Source of the DNA: Sclerurus mexicanus
Taxonomy: Eukaryota; Chordata; Aves; Passeriformes; Furnariidae
Length of the DNA stretch: 64,000 nt
Assembly (NCBI GenBank): GCA_013396755.1
Contig: VWZF01007235.1
Location: 551,534-615,533 of the forward strand
Direction: 5' to 3'
The notes below the pieces were generated by a model. The model was given only the letters and a program-made list of their open reading frames with translations, was not told the origin of the DNA and searched no databases. The translations under genes were made by a program, and so were the position numbers. Shown piece by piece: positions 13,591 through 26,145 of the stretch (positions are counted from its first letter, which is position 1; each line of letters begins with the position of its first letter).

Positions 13591-14509
13591 GATGGGCACC
13601 TCCAACACCACTTCTCACAAATGCCTTAATCCCAAACCACACCAGTTACAGACCCCAGTCGTGAGGCACCACTAACCCCATGGCAGGGAGTGGCTGCTGT
13701 GTCAGAAAGAGCAATTCATGCCTGAGTTCCAACACCGACGTTCCTTGCGAACATCCCCGCTCCCTGGTGTGTTTCTTCCTCTGTGCCCAGGCTCTCAGCA
13801 ATCCCACTTCCAATTCTCAGGAACGCTTTTGCTCAGCATCCTCACGGCAGATCAATAACGTGCTGCTCAGGTGCTGTAACCTCATAACATCTTGTGTTGA
13901 GCTGATCTATCAGACTTGCTCCTTTCCAGGACTCCAGGAAGACCAGTGTTGCGTCAAACTGAAATGAATTTAAGCCGAACCACAACAGCTCATAATGGAG
14001 AAGGATCCTGGAGATCCCATTTGTGTCTGGGCAGTGAAGGAGTTTTCCCCACGCCACGTTTTTTGGGGTGTGGCAGCCAAGCTGCGCCAGCTAGAAAGGG
14101 GTTACAAACAAAACATGGGACCACCAGGCTGTGCCAAGCTCTGTGCCACCAACTTGTCCCTTTGCAGCCTTTCCCTTCCTTCCTCTGCTGCCTTCGCTGC
14201 TCCCTGGCATCCTACCCAAAACAATCGCAGCATTTTTTGATTTGGTTTAATACGAACTACAAAGGGATTTCAGAAATCAGTGGATTTGGCATTTCTCATT
14301 TGGAAAACACTTCCGAACAAACAGATGTGAGGGGGGGAGGAGTTGCCCAGAGGTTAAAACAATAACAATAATAGGGTCAGAAGGTAATTTATGACCATAC
14401 CTTGCAGAGCTAAGCCCAGCAGGGAGATGCCAGTGGCTCAGTGAGCGCTAGGAGCAGCTCACCAAGGGTCACACTCCTCCCACTCTGTGTCTGTGCAAAG
14501 AGGACACTC
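13591..14509. other. Non-coding flank, no gene recognised
   Basis: Nothing beyond unique-looking DNA was seen. A 149-codon open frame at 13916-14365 has no family motif and no splice context that would support an exon. Confidence 0.55.
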
Positions 14510-14608
14510 TCACAGAATTACACAAATCGTTAAGGTTGGAGAAAACCTCCAAAATCATCAGGGCCAGCCTTTGACTGAATCCCACCGCGCCCACTAGAAC
14601 ATCACGAG
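14510..14608 (-). mobile_element. CR1 LINE 3' end fragment
   Basis: TCACAGAATTACACAAATCG, TTAAGGTTGGAGAAAACCTC, CAAAATCATCAGGGCCAGCC and then CGCGCCCACTAGAACATCAC match the reverse complement of a CR1 3' end, with the octamer tail on the left. It is short and diverged. Confidence 0.8.
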
Positions 14609-17600
14609 GGGGGTGGTTGCCAGAGAGCAAAGCATTTACCTGCCCTGTCTGGACAAGAGGGGTAAGGCTGTCCCAGCACGTGGTTCAACACCTTTCTTTG
14701 GTAATTAAAAGCCAACCAAACCCCAACCCCTCACAGAACAGTCCTCACCTTATTTTGCACCTGGAAAAACTGCTTCCCTTCCCCTCATCACGGCTGTAAA
14801 CACAGATCACAGAGCCAATATTTACACCGCAAACGAAGAACGGGACGAGCTGGGATGAATTTGCCCCCTTTTTGCTCTCTTCTTGATTATTTTTCCATCC
14901 CTGAGCTGTGACGGGGGTTGATACCTCGGGGTTCTGACGCAGAGGCTGGGCACAGCATGCAGCCAAGGAAAGGGGAGATGCCAGACACCAGCTTTTGCTC
15001 GAGCACGGGGAAGGTTTGAGGATGATGCAATGCTGATGGAGAGCGCTGAGGATCTCTTGGCCACGTTACAGAAGTGTTGGGGTTATTAGCTCCTGAAAGG
15101 AGAGATCAATCCGCTGGAGCCGAAATAACTCGCCAGAGCGAAAGAATTGGGGGTTCATTTTGTTGTATGCTCTGCTCTGCATTTGATGACTAATGATCAG
15201 CATCTGATACGAGAACGTTACCTTTTAATCATGCAAAGGTTGGAAGCGTTGCTTTTACGTGATGCTGAACTGCCCACACGAGGAGGCGAAAGGTTTTTTA
15301 TTGCCGTGTTTATCTGGGTTCATCCACGTCAAGCAGAAAATACTCTGCTTTAAAAATACACTGTGGCTTCTTTGATTTCCTAAATAGATTTATAATTATC
15401 TCAAAATTGAACACGCTCAGCTTCTGTCCAAGTAATTGCCAGGCACTGTCCTTCGCAGGAAGTGCAGATTTTCGCTGGGCTCTTCGGATGCAGGAAATGA
15501 GGGGGAAGGAGATAAATCAGTGCAGGTTTCTGTGTAGCTGTGGGGGTGAGGGCACACACACGCTCAGGCACTGACAATTCCGGCCTGGCTACTTTTTCCT
15601 CTCACCTGGCTCTAGGAAAATGTAGGGCTGCACTGGACAAAGCTGGTGGAAAGACTGTGGAGACAAACTGCAGCTCCTCGGGGTGCACCCGCATTGGCTT
15701 TTCTCTCCAAGATCACCTGAAAACACTACAAGGTCCTGATCCCACAGCACGTCCTTCCCTGAGGTGTTGCTTTGCCAACAACCATTAATGAAACCTCTTG
15801 CTCTTTGCTGAATACCTTTTTTCTGCTTTTAATGATGTCCTTGCACAGGCATAAGTTACCTCTTAAAAAACCCTTCCCACAGAGAGGTTTATAATTGATA
15901 CCTAGAGGAGCAGAGGAAGCAACAACAGAAACTTACTGAGCATCATCTTAAAATTCTGAGCATTGAATTCTTTCTACAATTTTGGCTCAGGACAGCGTTT
16001 TCCTGCCTGTCCCCACTCTTCCTCCCCACTGGCAGCAGCCGCTGGCAGGGGCTGGGTGAGCAACATCACCTTCCTGAATGAACAAGAAACCTGAACCTCC
16101 GCTGAGAATGAATGAAATGAAAAGCAAGAACGGCTCACTCTCCATCCTCTCCCCACGCCAACCTTCACACCCAGCTCACTTAAAGCTGGGTCTGCCCTTT
16201 GCTCCAGCAGCCATCCCAAGTTTCCAAAAATCCGTCCTTCTTAGAGCCGTAATTAGTGCAAACCTCCCCTGCAGTCCGTGGGGACAGACAGGCACCTCCA
16301 GAGGATAATTCAAAGGATGAAACCAAAGACTGAGGCTCCTGCTGTGACTCACCACCCCAAAGAGCCTCTTGCCACTGGTGAGACCGAGAGCAAATGGGAT
16401 CTGACAGAGACAGTCGGATGCTAAAGCTGACAGGATAAATCTGAGCCGATTCCTACAGCGTGAGCACATCCCGAACCTCTGCCAGGATCCAGGCCTGGAC
16501 TCATCACGCAAAGCCAGGGGTCAGACAGGATATTGAAATTCTCCCTCCACGCCAGCAAAGGGGCAGAGAAAATGAAGAGCTGGGGCAAGAAAACCCAAAA
16601 TCCTTCCCAGGTAATTCCAGCCCTGATTGGGAAGGGAAGAGCTGAGCTTCCTGGAAAATCACCCACTCAGAGTCACAGCCCAGGTTAATCTGATATCTCT
16701 CTGCTTTGCTGAGCTTCTCCCATGGAATATTTTTTTGCAGTCTAAGGTTTAATCCTCCAGTGCAAAAGGCTCACAGCCAGCTGCCTGCATGTCAGGTTTA
16801 GGAATAATTTGTGCAATTTTCGTAACTGATGAGAAAGTTGTTAACTTGTCCTCAAAAGAAACCGAGCAAAATAATTACGAGGCACAATAAAATAGCCTAA
16901 GCACACCTTAATTCTGCAAAATCTAGGCAATTAAAGCTTCTCTGTCTAAATGGCACTCAGTGCCTGTTAAATTAAACAGGCTGACAAAGAGAGGGTTTTC
17001 TGAGAAGCAAAGTAAAGAATCATGTCTACAAGCGATGGGTTCAGGTCCAGGGCTCCTGCAGAGCCCCCGTGTTCCAGTGACACCCGTCAGCAGTGGCATT
17101 TCTGGGGCCAGGAGCCAGCCAGCAGGGATGGCAACAGCCAATCTGGGCTTGTCAGAGTTTACACTTGCTTATTGCCATGGAAGTAGACCAGATACTGATC
17201 TAAGAAATTAGGAGGGAAATGGTTTGAGCCAGCAGCGTGTCTTGTCAAGAAAATCATCGAGCTCTGGTCTTTTTGCCCCAAAACTGCCGAGAGAACCCCT
17301 TGTGGGAGGACTGGCACTGCTGAGGGTGAAATGGGGAGCGTGGAGGAGCAGCAGCTCCTCCTACACAGACCCACTTTGGTGTTAATTTAAAGCTCACACT
17401 GGACACCTAAGTGCCTCTGATCACAGAATATTTTAAAAGGAACAACATTTTCTGACATAAATGTCTCTGCTAATGACAAAGACCAGAGGCAGCTTGTGGC
17501 CAAAGAGTAAATGTTTTTCAAAAGCTTAGCAACAGCTCCCGCTCTGAATGTCGTCATCCTCCTGGGAAGGCTGGGGCTCTATTGTCAGGATTAGGTGAAA

Positions 17601-18504
17601 TTATCCTGAGTCCTCTTTGCAATATTTTATAGCTGTGCCTCTTATCTTTCTGTCTGAAGGTCAGATGAGAATTCTGCACTCCCGCTTTTGTTCCCGGAGA
17701 GAGGCTGTGATTAAAAGGAAGCGCTAATTATAAGTATTTATTCTTAATAGTACTTGTTGTTGTTACTATTGTTGTAGCACTGGTGAAAACTCATGGAATT
17801 GAAGCCAGGGCAGAGCAAAAGGCTCATTTTGCAGCCCTGAGCAGGCTGTCAGCAGTACTGACCAGCCCATGGGCCAAATTCTGTCCCCGTCTGCTCTGAC
17901 GCTCCCCTGCAGTCACTGCCAATGCCTTATCTGCATCTCCATGGAAGTGAGTTAGAGCAGGTGCTGGTCCAACGGACAGAGTCGATCCTGTAACGTGAGT
18001 CATCCCCGTGAAATGCTATTTTTATAAAACCATTCTGCATGTGCAACAAACATCTTGTTGGTGCAGAGCACCACGAGCCAGCCTTGTCCTCGGTGGGTTC
18101 TGCCCCGCGTCCCTTGGCAGAGGTGGGACAGGCAGGGCACAGCACAGCTCTTACAAACCATGCGCAGGCTTGAGCAAATATAATTCAGTCCACATTTTCA
18201 AGGTTTTTCTTGTATTTACGAGGGCAAGAAATGAGATTTAAGTGAAAGCTGGGAATCTAAGCCCCCTCTATGGTCTCAGTTTCCTGGGTTTTATGAAATT
18301 CTGGGAGACTCTGGGGCTTGGTGCCTCCACACATCTCTACCGTGGTGCCTTAATGGGTGGCCCTGGTGGTCTCTGCACTGTTCTGAGCCTTCAGGAGGTG
18401 AGCAGCGCTGTATTTCTGATGTTATTGCTGCTGCTTTGGCTGACGAGTGATTATCAGCTGCGTTATTGTTCCTTGGAATCATCTGGACACGATCCTGTGT
18501 CGTG
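14609..18504. other. Non-coding flank, candidate conserved blocks
   Basis: No gene was recognised. Two AT-rich, low-CpG stretches, at about 15080-15435 and 16795-16930, carry clustered ATTA, TAATTA and AATAATT cores with few simple repeats. That composition is common in vertebrate developmental enhancers, but conservation cannot be tested here. Long open frames are absent. Confidence 0.5.
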
Positions 18505-18598
18505 TGCTCTGGGCTGAATCCTGCTCGAGCGGGGAGATTGGACCAGATGACCTCACAGTGGTGGCTCTCAGCCTGCCCCAGCCTGTGATTTTTATCAT
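18505..18598 (+). mobile_element. Degraded CR1 LINE 3' end
   Basis: GTGCTCTGGGCTGAATCCTG, CTCGAGCGGGGAGATTGGAC and CAGATGACCTCACAGTGGTG fit the CR1-B type 3' region (consensus ...GGTTGGACTAGATGACCTC...). The terminal part after 18570 is badly eroded. Confidence 0.7.
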
Positions 18599-21500
18599 TT
18601 GTATCATTTATTTGCTCTCCAACTTGCACATAAATGGTTTTCCAGATTTAATGTGACGTGTTCCAAGAGTATGACCCCAGAGCTGGCCCAGTCCCTTGGG
18701 CAGTCAAGGGCTCAGATAAATGATACATACATTGGTTTAGACAACTTTCCAGCACTAATTAAAACCTAAATGCCTCTTTCATTGTTTTGTTTAGAATTGT
18801 AAACGTGGCTTTTCCCCACCAGCAGTTTGCTTTTTCAGACCTGGTGCTCCTGCAGGATCCCCCAGGCTGGAGACAAGAGAAGACAAGAAAAGCAAAGCCT
18901 TGGTCTCACTCTGAACCACCAGGAGCTTTAAACGAACGCCGTCCATTTGCACTGGACTAATTAGTAAATAATCACATCCACTCTTTCCTCACTGCTGTCC
19001 TCACGCTAAGGAAGGGCTGTAGCTGATTCCCTTCAGCTGCCTGAAGAGCCCTCCAGCAGGAAAGCTCCGCATCAGCAGCAGCTCCCAGCGCCCTGTGACA
19101 ACTTTTGTTATCAGCTGGGTCTAAAATCCACGTTTTAACAGGGGCTGGGATCCTACAGACTCAGCCCCTGGCTGCTGCCCAGCGAAGCACTTAGTGCCTG
19201 TTTGCTCCATGCACATTAGCAGCCCCTTCACTCGCTGGGCCCTTTAGGATTTTCATTTTAAACAGGGGCTTAAATAATTCTGAACGCTCCAGAGAGTCAG
19301 CACCTCGCAGGGCTGAGCGCTCGGGTGTCCCCGTCCACAGCCCTGCTCCGTGTCCTCATGCCATGGACCAAGTCACCCCCAGCCGTTCCCACAAAATCAG
19401 CTCCCACTAGGGAACTCCTGAAAATAAGCAATCACAGGAACTCAGCCAGCAGATTTAGCCATACCTTTCCCTGCATGTTTGAGCGCTTTAGATGATTTAT
19501 CTGCTCAGGAAAGGATTATTTTTGAGCCTCCCTTTGCCAAAAAAACGTAAGCCTTATCAAATGGAAATCAGAATCTCTTCTTCGGAGCTGCAGCCTGGCT
19601 CATGGCTCAGGTGGAAAGGAGGTCACATCAAATGCAGACCTTTCATGAATATTTGCCTTGCTTTTCATTAAGCTTTACACCTGAGGGGCTGATCCTGAAC
19701 CTGGCAAGTGCCTGCACGTGATGTTGCCTCTTTTCAGCCCTTTACACAGACAGGGAATGAGGTACAGTCTTATTTGGATCTATAATATACAGATTATATA
19801 GTAATTCCTTTCTTTCTGCTGGTGTTTGTAAAAGCAATAAACCAACCATCAGATCCAAATTCCTAGCTAAGCGTGTCACCCCTCACCCAGAATAGTTTAA
19901 GCCTGTTCCTTGTCTTCCTCATGCAGAGGAAGGTTGTGTCTCAACAAGCAAAATGCAGGCAAAAAGGTTCTCTAACAATTTGAAAACTGAGCAAAAGAGG
20001 AATTTTATCTGCCTCCATTTCTGCCATCAGCAGAAAGAAAGAGCTGCTTCTCTTGGTCTCAGAAACTGGACAACGTCTGCAAACTCTGAGTTCTCCAAAC
20101 AAGAAGTGGCATAAAATTGAGCTGTTTCATCAATACCAAAGCCATCATTCAGATTGAACTCTATTCAAATGCTATTACATGGGTTTCTTGTTTGCCATTC
20201 AAACATTTGCTGTGTTCCTGTTTAAGCTGGTTGCATTATGTCCTGCTACATCATTCCAGATTGTGCTACTTTTTGCACGTTACTCCTTGTACACAGGGCT
20301 AGAAAATACATTATCTGAGCATTCAGCTACAACGATAAAAGTTATCTTATCTAATTTAAAAGAGGAGCCAGTGTAACTCATTCCCGGGTGAACAATATGA
20401 TTTTTCATTCCAGAAGCCTTCCCGATCAGAAACATGAGCACAGTGGTTTTGACAAATCAAGTTCTTTTGATTTGCCAGCTTCTCACCTGATGCAAAATCA
20501 GAATTGCTAACCAGCTTTACCCTGAATTTTGCTATGAGCAAAACCAGCCAGATTTAACACGATGTGCCAACATGCCTCAATTAACCTCCCCCCTCCCTGT
20601 AAGAGAAGTAAAATGGTTCAACACCAACAAAGTTTGCATATTTGGTGATATGACACATTTTCCCGGGAGGCATAAAAAGCCCAACAGTTGTAACTTTTTA
20701 CACTAAGAGCACGAGCACCTCCTGCTCAGCGAGATGTTTGCATAAATATCCCTTTTGAGCTCCTTGAGAGGCTTAGATGAGAGATTTTCCATTCATGAAG
20801 AGCTTCCTTTAGCCCTGGACTATCCAAAAATACTAACTGAATTTACTTTCAAGCTATCAGCTACTGCTGCTGCTGTGAGCAAGTTTAAATTAATGCATTA
20901 ACAAAAGCTTCCTTTCTCTATCAAAGGTCTGTACTGAGGATTAAGATCTGAATTCCAGGTTAGCCCTCAATGACACACACATGCACATTCCCTTTAGCTG
21001 GAAGACTACATCCTGCTAGAGCAAGGCAGAAATAATGATCTTACCGGATTCAATAGGAAAAAAAATTAAGCTTGAATTCTAGTTAGAGAATTTGTCTGCA
21101 GGTAAAGGTATTTCTAATCTGTTCCAAGATAAAAGAATAGATTTATTTCTGCCTGTTAGAATTCTCACATATAGAGAGGGGCTTGGTATGATGAATTGGT
21201 TTGGGGCTAAATCCACCTCTGCTTGGTTTTTTTAAACTCAGCAATGAGTTGGGACCATCCCCTCCTGGCCATTAGGAAAGACTGTGAGAAACCTGTCCAT
21301 GTCTGGAGGTCCCAGCTCACCTCCAAAGCTGCACAAAGGTCTGGCCTCAGGAGCAGCCGCAGCACCTGCTGGGGAGGGGCTTCTCCTCTCCCAAACTCCT
21401 CCAGATCCTTCAAGCCTCAAGCCTTGGGTAGAAGAGATCTCATCGTTTGCCATACAGCCACGTACCCCATATATATATCTATATGCATACACACAGGTAT

Positions 21501-22256
21501 ATAGAGCTCTATACCTGGTGGCTGAACACTGACAATCTCCCTGCCCCCATATTTAATAATAATAAAAAGGAATGATGATAGCACAGGGCTCGTTCCCCAG
21601 ACAATAGCTAGACAGGCTGTATATTGCTTTATGGCTGTTGACTTGATTTAAAATGCAGTCTTAAAAATGAAAGAACAACTCCTTAAATTTGCAGTAAATG
21701 TATAGCTTCCCAGACCTGATTTACTGGTTATGAGCCACCCAAAAACTGCAATTCCAATTTATGTGTTGTTGACTCTGGCAGCAAAACCCTCGGCAACACT
21801 CGAGCTCTGGTAACCATCCCAAACCTGATAATTTAACACTAATCATTTATTTCAGGTTGGTTTGAGTTTTTTTTTTGCCGTTCTCTAATTGCTCTCAACT
21901 TCCAGCAGATAATGATGATTGCTTTGATGGTGACTGGTTAACCCAAAGAGTGTGAGATCAAAGGCCTGCAGTTGGCTTGTGCTCTGCTCAGTTCAGAGAT
22001 TTTTCGCCTGGGTTGACTCATAATTACAAGAATTCCCAACTGGTTGGAAGCAGATCTTGCAAAAGAAACTTGCTGCAGAGCAGTCGGATAAAGAACAATG
22101 TGTAAAGTCCTGCCTGGACAATGAGACACTAAAGAGCAGAGCAGAGCAGCAAAGAATTCACAGAGGTGCTCGCTTTTAGCCAATTGTCCTGATTTCCCTC
22201 TCATCATCCTTTGTGTGTTCAGCTCCCTTGTCTTGAGTGAATCTATCACTCCTCTG
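18599..22256. other. Non-coding flank, no gene recognised
   Basis: AT-rich blocks at about 19640-19870, 20590-20920 and 21540-21740 have no recognisable transposon similarity. The one at about 20820-20840 includes an A/T-rich CCAAAAATACTAAC run resembling a MEF2 site; this is a weak motif match. A TA-rich microsatellite-like run sits at about 21466-21515. No coding signal was seen. Confidence 0.5.
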
Positions 22257-22634
22257 GTGGGTTGAGAGAGCTGTGGCTGCTCAGCCTGGAGAAGAGAAGG
22301 CTCCAGGGAGACCTTAGAGCCCCATCAGCATCTAAAGGGGCTCCAAGAGAGCTGGAGAGGACTTTGAATAAGGACATGCAGTGTTAGGATGAAAGAAAAT
22401 GGCTTTGAAGGAGGATAGATTTAAATTGGATATCAGGAAGAAATCCCTCCCTGGGAGGGTGGCCAGGCCCTGGCACAGGGTGCCCAGAGAAGCTGTGGCT
22501 GCCCCATCCCTGGGAGTGTCCAACGCCAGGTTGGACGGGGCTTGGAGCACCCTGGGCTGGTGGAAGGTGTCCCTGCCCATGGCAGGAGGTGGGACTGGAT
22601 GGGTTTTAAGGTCCCTTCCAACTCAACCCAATCA
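22257..22634 (+). mobile_element. CR1 LINE 3' fragment, about 380 bp, well preserved
   Basis: This is one of the longest and cleanest CR1 copies in the window. Landmarks in order: GTTGAGAGAGCTGTGGCTGC, TCAGCCTGGAGAAGAGAAGG, GGCTCCAAGAGAGCTGGAGA, GGAAGAAATCCCTCCCTGGG, GGTGCCCAGAGAAGCTGTGG, GCCAGGTTGGACGGGGCTTG, GGAAGGTGTCCCTGCCCATG and TAAGGTCCCTTCCAACTCAA. It ends directly against a second CR1 in the opposite orientation. It lacks the reverse transcriptase region. Confidence 0.95.
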
Positions 22635-22635
22635 A

Positions 22636-22812
22636 AGAAAATCTTGAGCTGGAAGGGACCCACAAGGATCATTAAGTCCAACTCGTGGCCCTGCACAGGA
22701 CACACCAAACTCCCATCGTGTCCCCAGGAGTGCTGTCCAAGTGCCCCTTGAGCTCTGGCAGCCTTGGAACCGTGACCACTGCCATGGAGAGCTTGTTCCA
22801 CTCCTCTGCCAA
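22636..22812 (-). mobile_element. CR1 LINE 3' fragment, tail-to-tail with the previous copy
   Basis: On the + strand it begins ATCTTGAGCTGGAAGGGACC, then CACAAGGATCATTAAGTCCA, ACTCGTGGCCCTGCACAGGA, TTGAGCTCTGGCAGCCTTGG and GAGCTTGTTCCACTCCTCTG. This is the reverse complement of a different CR1 subfamily (GATCC..TGTGGGTCCCTTCC tail). The right boundary is soft; similarity fades after about 22810. Confidence 0.88.
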
Positions 22813-24278
22813 CTGATGGAGCAGGTAATGCATCTCTCCCCCTGCCCCTGGACAGCCCTGCGTCCTCCAGCTCCACCTTCCACTTTGCCTTTCCCCACCT
22901 GCCCTGTGCAAGACACCTCCCCTCACCCACAATCAGGAATTGCTGATGTTTGGATGCTGAAAACATGGAATACTGGCCAGATAAGCACCATGTCCAACGA
23001 GCTGCTGCGGGGAGCAGCATTGCAAACCAGGGCTGTTGTTTTACTCCCCGTGTGAAACGAGACTGGGGGAGCCCCAGGAACGCCCCAGGAAGGGACAGAG
23101 GACAGTGGACAATCAATCAAAGCCCTGATTCAGTACCACTCCTGCCCTTCAAGGGTCTTTTCCCTCTACTATCATGTGTGATCCTTTCTTGATTCATTAA
23201 TGTCAGCTGAGCAGAAAATGTTGCAGCTGCTGGCTCGCTCTGAGCTGCTGGACCCCATCCACGGCTCTTTCCTCTTCCCTTTTAGGAAGAAGTGGCAGAA
23301 TGCAGCTGCCTGGGAGGCTTTATTTTGGGTTGGAAAAACTCCAGAGAGGGGGAAAAAACTGGACAGGCTGTAAATCAGTGCCGGCCTTGAACCAAAGCCC
23401 CTGGTTCCCAAATATCAGCGGACAGGGAAACATCGCAGAGCAAGCCAGGGATATGGATTTTCCATCATACGCCGACATCTCAGGCACATGGATGGGTCTG
23501 AGAGCCACATAAAGATGGAAAAAGCAACCCTGTAAATTCTACATTATTCCCCAAAGTGGAGCTAATACACTCCCCAATCATCCTAAAGAACTCCCCCGAG
23601 CCTTAACACCTCCCTGTATGGATCCTGGTTCAAAAGGGGCTTGAAAATGAGCCACTTTTCCCTTCGGGATATTTTTAAGACAATAACAAGGTCCCCTTAA
23701 AAACTCCCAAGGGATGCTGAGAGAATTCAGAGTTTAACTTCTTACAAATCTCTATAAAATATTTCCAATATTGATCCTGCAAAAAAATTAAAGGCAGAAC
23801 TGTGTTATTGAAGTGAATTTCTTACGGACACTTTCCCAGTTCGATAGCCCGGTTTTCCTTACAAGAAACCCTGTAAAATTTTTGATCCAAATCCATTATG
23901 GGCACTTTCCTTCTGTCTCAAAATCTAGATTGGTCCTAGGAAGACCATTTCCACCCCTAAAGCAGACACTGCAGTTTCCAGGGATTAAATCTACACACGA
24001 GATAGACACAGGAGTGAGAAAGATGCTGGATTTTGCCAGGCCTGTGGCATGAAGGATTCTTAGTTCAGCAAAGGGGTAGATAATTTTTATTGGATTTCTA
24101 GGATGAGATAAAAAGTGCTTTATACCTTCATTCATTCATTTTTAGGCCCACCTGTTCTCTTTATACCTTCGCACATCTTATGCCCTTCACGAATCTTACA
24201 GCCACTTATAAATATTCATACTTTCTGATAATAAACTTTTTGCCAGTAAATGTTGTTATATTCTTTCTTTAGATGGAA
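22813..24278. other. Non-coding flank, no gene recognised
   Basis: No coding or RNA gene was recognised. The open frames here have no domain signature, and the longest minus-strand one runs through both CR1 copies to the left. An AT-rich part at about 23690-23830 is unremarkable. Confidence 0.55.
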
Positions 24279-24392
24279 ACCAGGCTGGATGGGGCTTTGG
24301 GCTGGGGAAGGTGTCCCTTCCCATGGCAGTGGGGTGGAGTGAGATGTGCTTTAAGATTCCAACCCAAACCATTGTGGGATTCTATGATTTAT
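24279..24392 (+). mobile_element. CR1 LINE 3' end fragment
   Basis: CCAGGCTGGATGGGGCTTTG, GGGAAGGTGTCCCTTCCCAT, GTGAGATGTGCTTTAAGATT, CCAACCCAAACCATTGTGGG and ATTCTATGATTTATG make up the last ~110 bp of a CR1 element, including one intact octamer of the tail. Confidence 0.9.
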
Positions 24393-25902
24393 GAACACAC
24401 AGATTAAGAATCTTAGGCAAGGTTTGAGAGAGCTTTCAAAGCAGCAGAGATACACTCCAGCAGCTGTGTTTTCCAGGCTGCTTCAATCACTGAACCACAT
24501 ATATAATTTTAAGGTTACAAAGACCGACTCTTTCACATAATCATATTAATGATCTTTCTTTAATCTATGCAGGCATTTTCGCAAGCTCGGATCCAAAGCA
24601 AGGAAACTGTTAGCACAATCTATAGGACATAATCAGACTACAAAGCTCCAATGTTGTGGCAAGCTGTAATTTCAAGCAACCAAGCTGTATTCATGCAACT
24701 GTCATTGCAGAATGCTCTGCAGCACGGCCACGAAGTCAACGGGATATTTAAATCCAGAATTTATGCAGGATAGCACCCAATGCAAAGAACAAACACGATA
24801 AATAAAACACACTGTAGAGGCACAGGATATAAATACAGAAAATTAAAAGGGGAAAAAAAATCAAGTGAACTATATTTAATACTGATATTTAACCATGCAC
24901 AGTTTATTCCAGTGGTTTCTCTTCGCATGTGGCTTGTTTTAACACCAGCTGGTTCTGCTTTGCAGTAATAGAATGAGAAAAAGTTGTTCCAAAAGTTTCA
25001 ATAAAAGCTTTAATTGGTGCAGCAGAAAATAAGGAGTTATTCCTAGAAAGACAGAGAAAGGGAAAGGCAGAATGCGAGAGAGAAAGGGAAGGAGGAAAAG
25101 AAGAAAGAGTTAAAGAGAGAAAAGAGAAAGAAACAGAGTAAAAGAGAAAGAACCAGAGTAAAAGATAAAGAAAGAAGAAGAAATATTTTCACCCCAGACT
25201 ATCTGCAGCGAGCTCGCTTTTGACTTTCACACTCTATTTAAAAATACAAAATTGGGAGCGTTGAAAAAGAGTTCCCAAATTAGCTTTTTAATAGAGATTG
25301 GAAGTTAAAAGGGGCCGAGTCATGGGGGAAAAATGATTTGGAATCACAGGCAGGGCAGCACCAGCAGAGAGTGAGGCCAGTGCACGCCCCAGTGAGAGAA
25401 GAGTCACGAAGGTTTATGAAGTGATGGCACTGTAAATCACAGAAAAATCTCTTATACCAGCAAAAGCCAAATGACATTTCTGATTTTGCTTTCTTCTGAG
25501 CATCTACAAGAGGGAAAGAGCAAGTGGAGATACAGGGAGGGTTTAGAAGTGGAAAGCAGTTCTGAAGACATCTAATAAAGATGGATTCAGGGTGCTTTGA
25601 TATGTTTAAATTCTTACAGCCACCGAAAGTTTCTCACAGAAGTTTTAGGATTTACTTTGCACACAACTCTTCATGTGTCCAGCATACAACTCTTAGTATC
25701 CATAATCTAAAGATAATACATTGCATTTGCCTAACCCCATTAACTAGTCTGCAGACACTGTAACACAGTTTACAAATATATTAGGGGAGACCAGTTTTGG
25801 GAAGGTTTACCCAGGATCTGACACTCAAATTAGCATTATTTTTTAATAATTGCATTGAATTATCAGAAATTAGACAACACTGAGACCCTGACTTGGATCA
25901 AT
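24393..25902. other. Non-coding flank with a polypurine tract
   Basis: Apart from the polypurine tract described separately, this stretch is AT-rich and shows no coding region or transposon that I recognise. Confidence 0.5.
25045..25185 (+). repeat. Polypurine (GA-rich) tract, about 140 bp
   Basis: The + strand is almost entirely A and G, built from irregular GAAAG, GAGAGAAAGGGA, AAAGAGAAAGAA and AGAAGAAGAAA units with only scattered pyrimidines. Two similar segments, each starting AACAGAGTAAAAGAGAAAG or ACCAGAGTAAAAGATAAAG, suggest local duplication. Long purine mirror-like tracts can form triplex DNA; that is a general property and not shown here. Confidence 0.85.
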
Positions 25903-26145
25903 CAGGTCAAGCTTCCACTGGATGCTAGGAAATATTTTTTCACTGAAAGAGTGGTCAAGCATTGGAATGGGATGCCCATGGGAGTGGTGAGGTCACCATC
26001 CCTGGAAGGGTTCAAAATATGAGTCGATGAGGCCCTTGATGATTTGGTCTACTGGGCATGGTGGGATTCAGCCAAAGTTTGGATTTGATGATGTTGGAGG
26101 TCTTTATCAATCTTAATGATTCTATGATTCTATAATAAGATATCA
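25903..26145 (+). mobile_element. CR1 LINE 3' fragment, about 240 bp
   Basis: AGGTCAAGCTTCCACTGGAT, TTTTTCACTGAAAGAGTGGT, CAAGCATTGGAATGGGATGC, GTGAGGTCACCATCCCTGGA, TTTGGTCTACTGGGCATGGT and GATGATGTTGGAGGTCTTTA follow the CR1-C/F order. The end carries two tail octamers (ATTCTATGATTCTAT), so the 3' terminus is intact. Confidence 0.93.

Noticed and set aside
21466..21515. TA-rich run as a possible TATA promoter
   Set aside because: It is a microsatellite-like TA/CATA run with no CpG island, initiator or downstream exon.
22433..23116. 227-codon minus-strand open frame
   Set aside because: It runs through both tail-to-tail CR1 3' regions, which are non-coding; the product has no recognisable domain.
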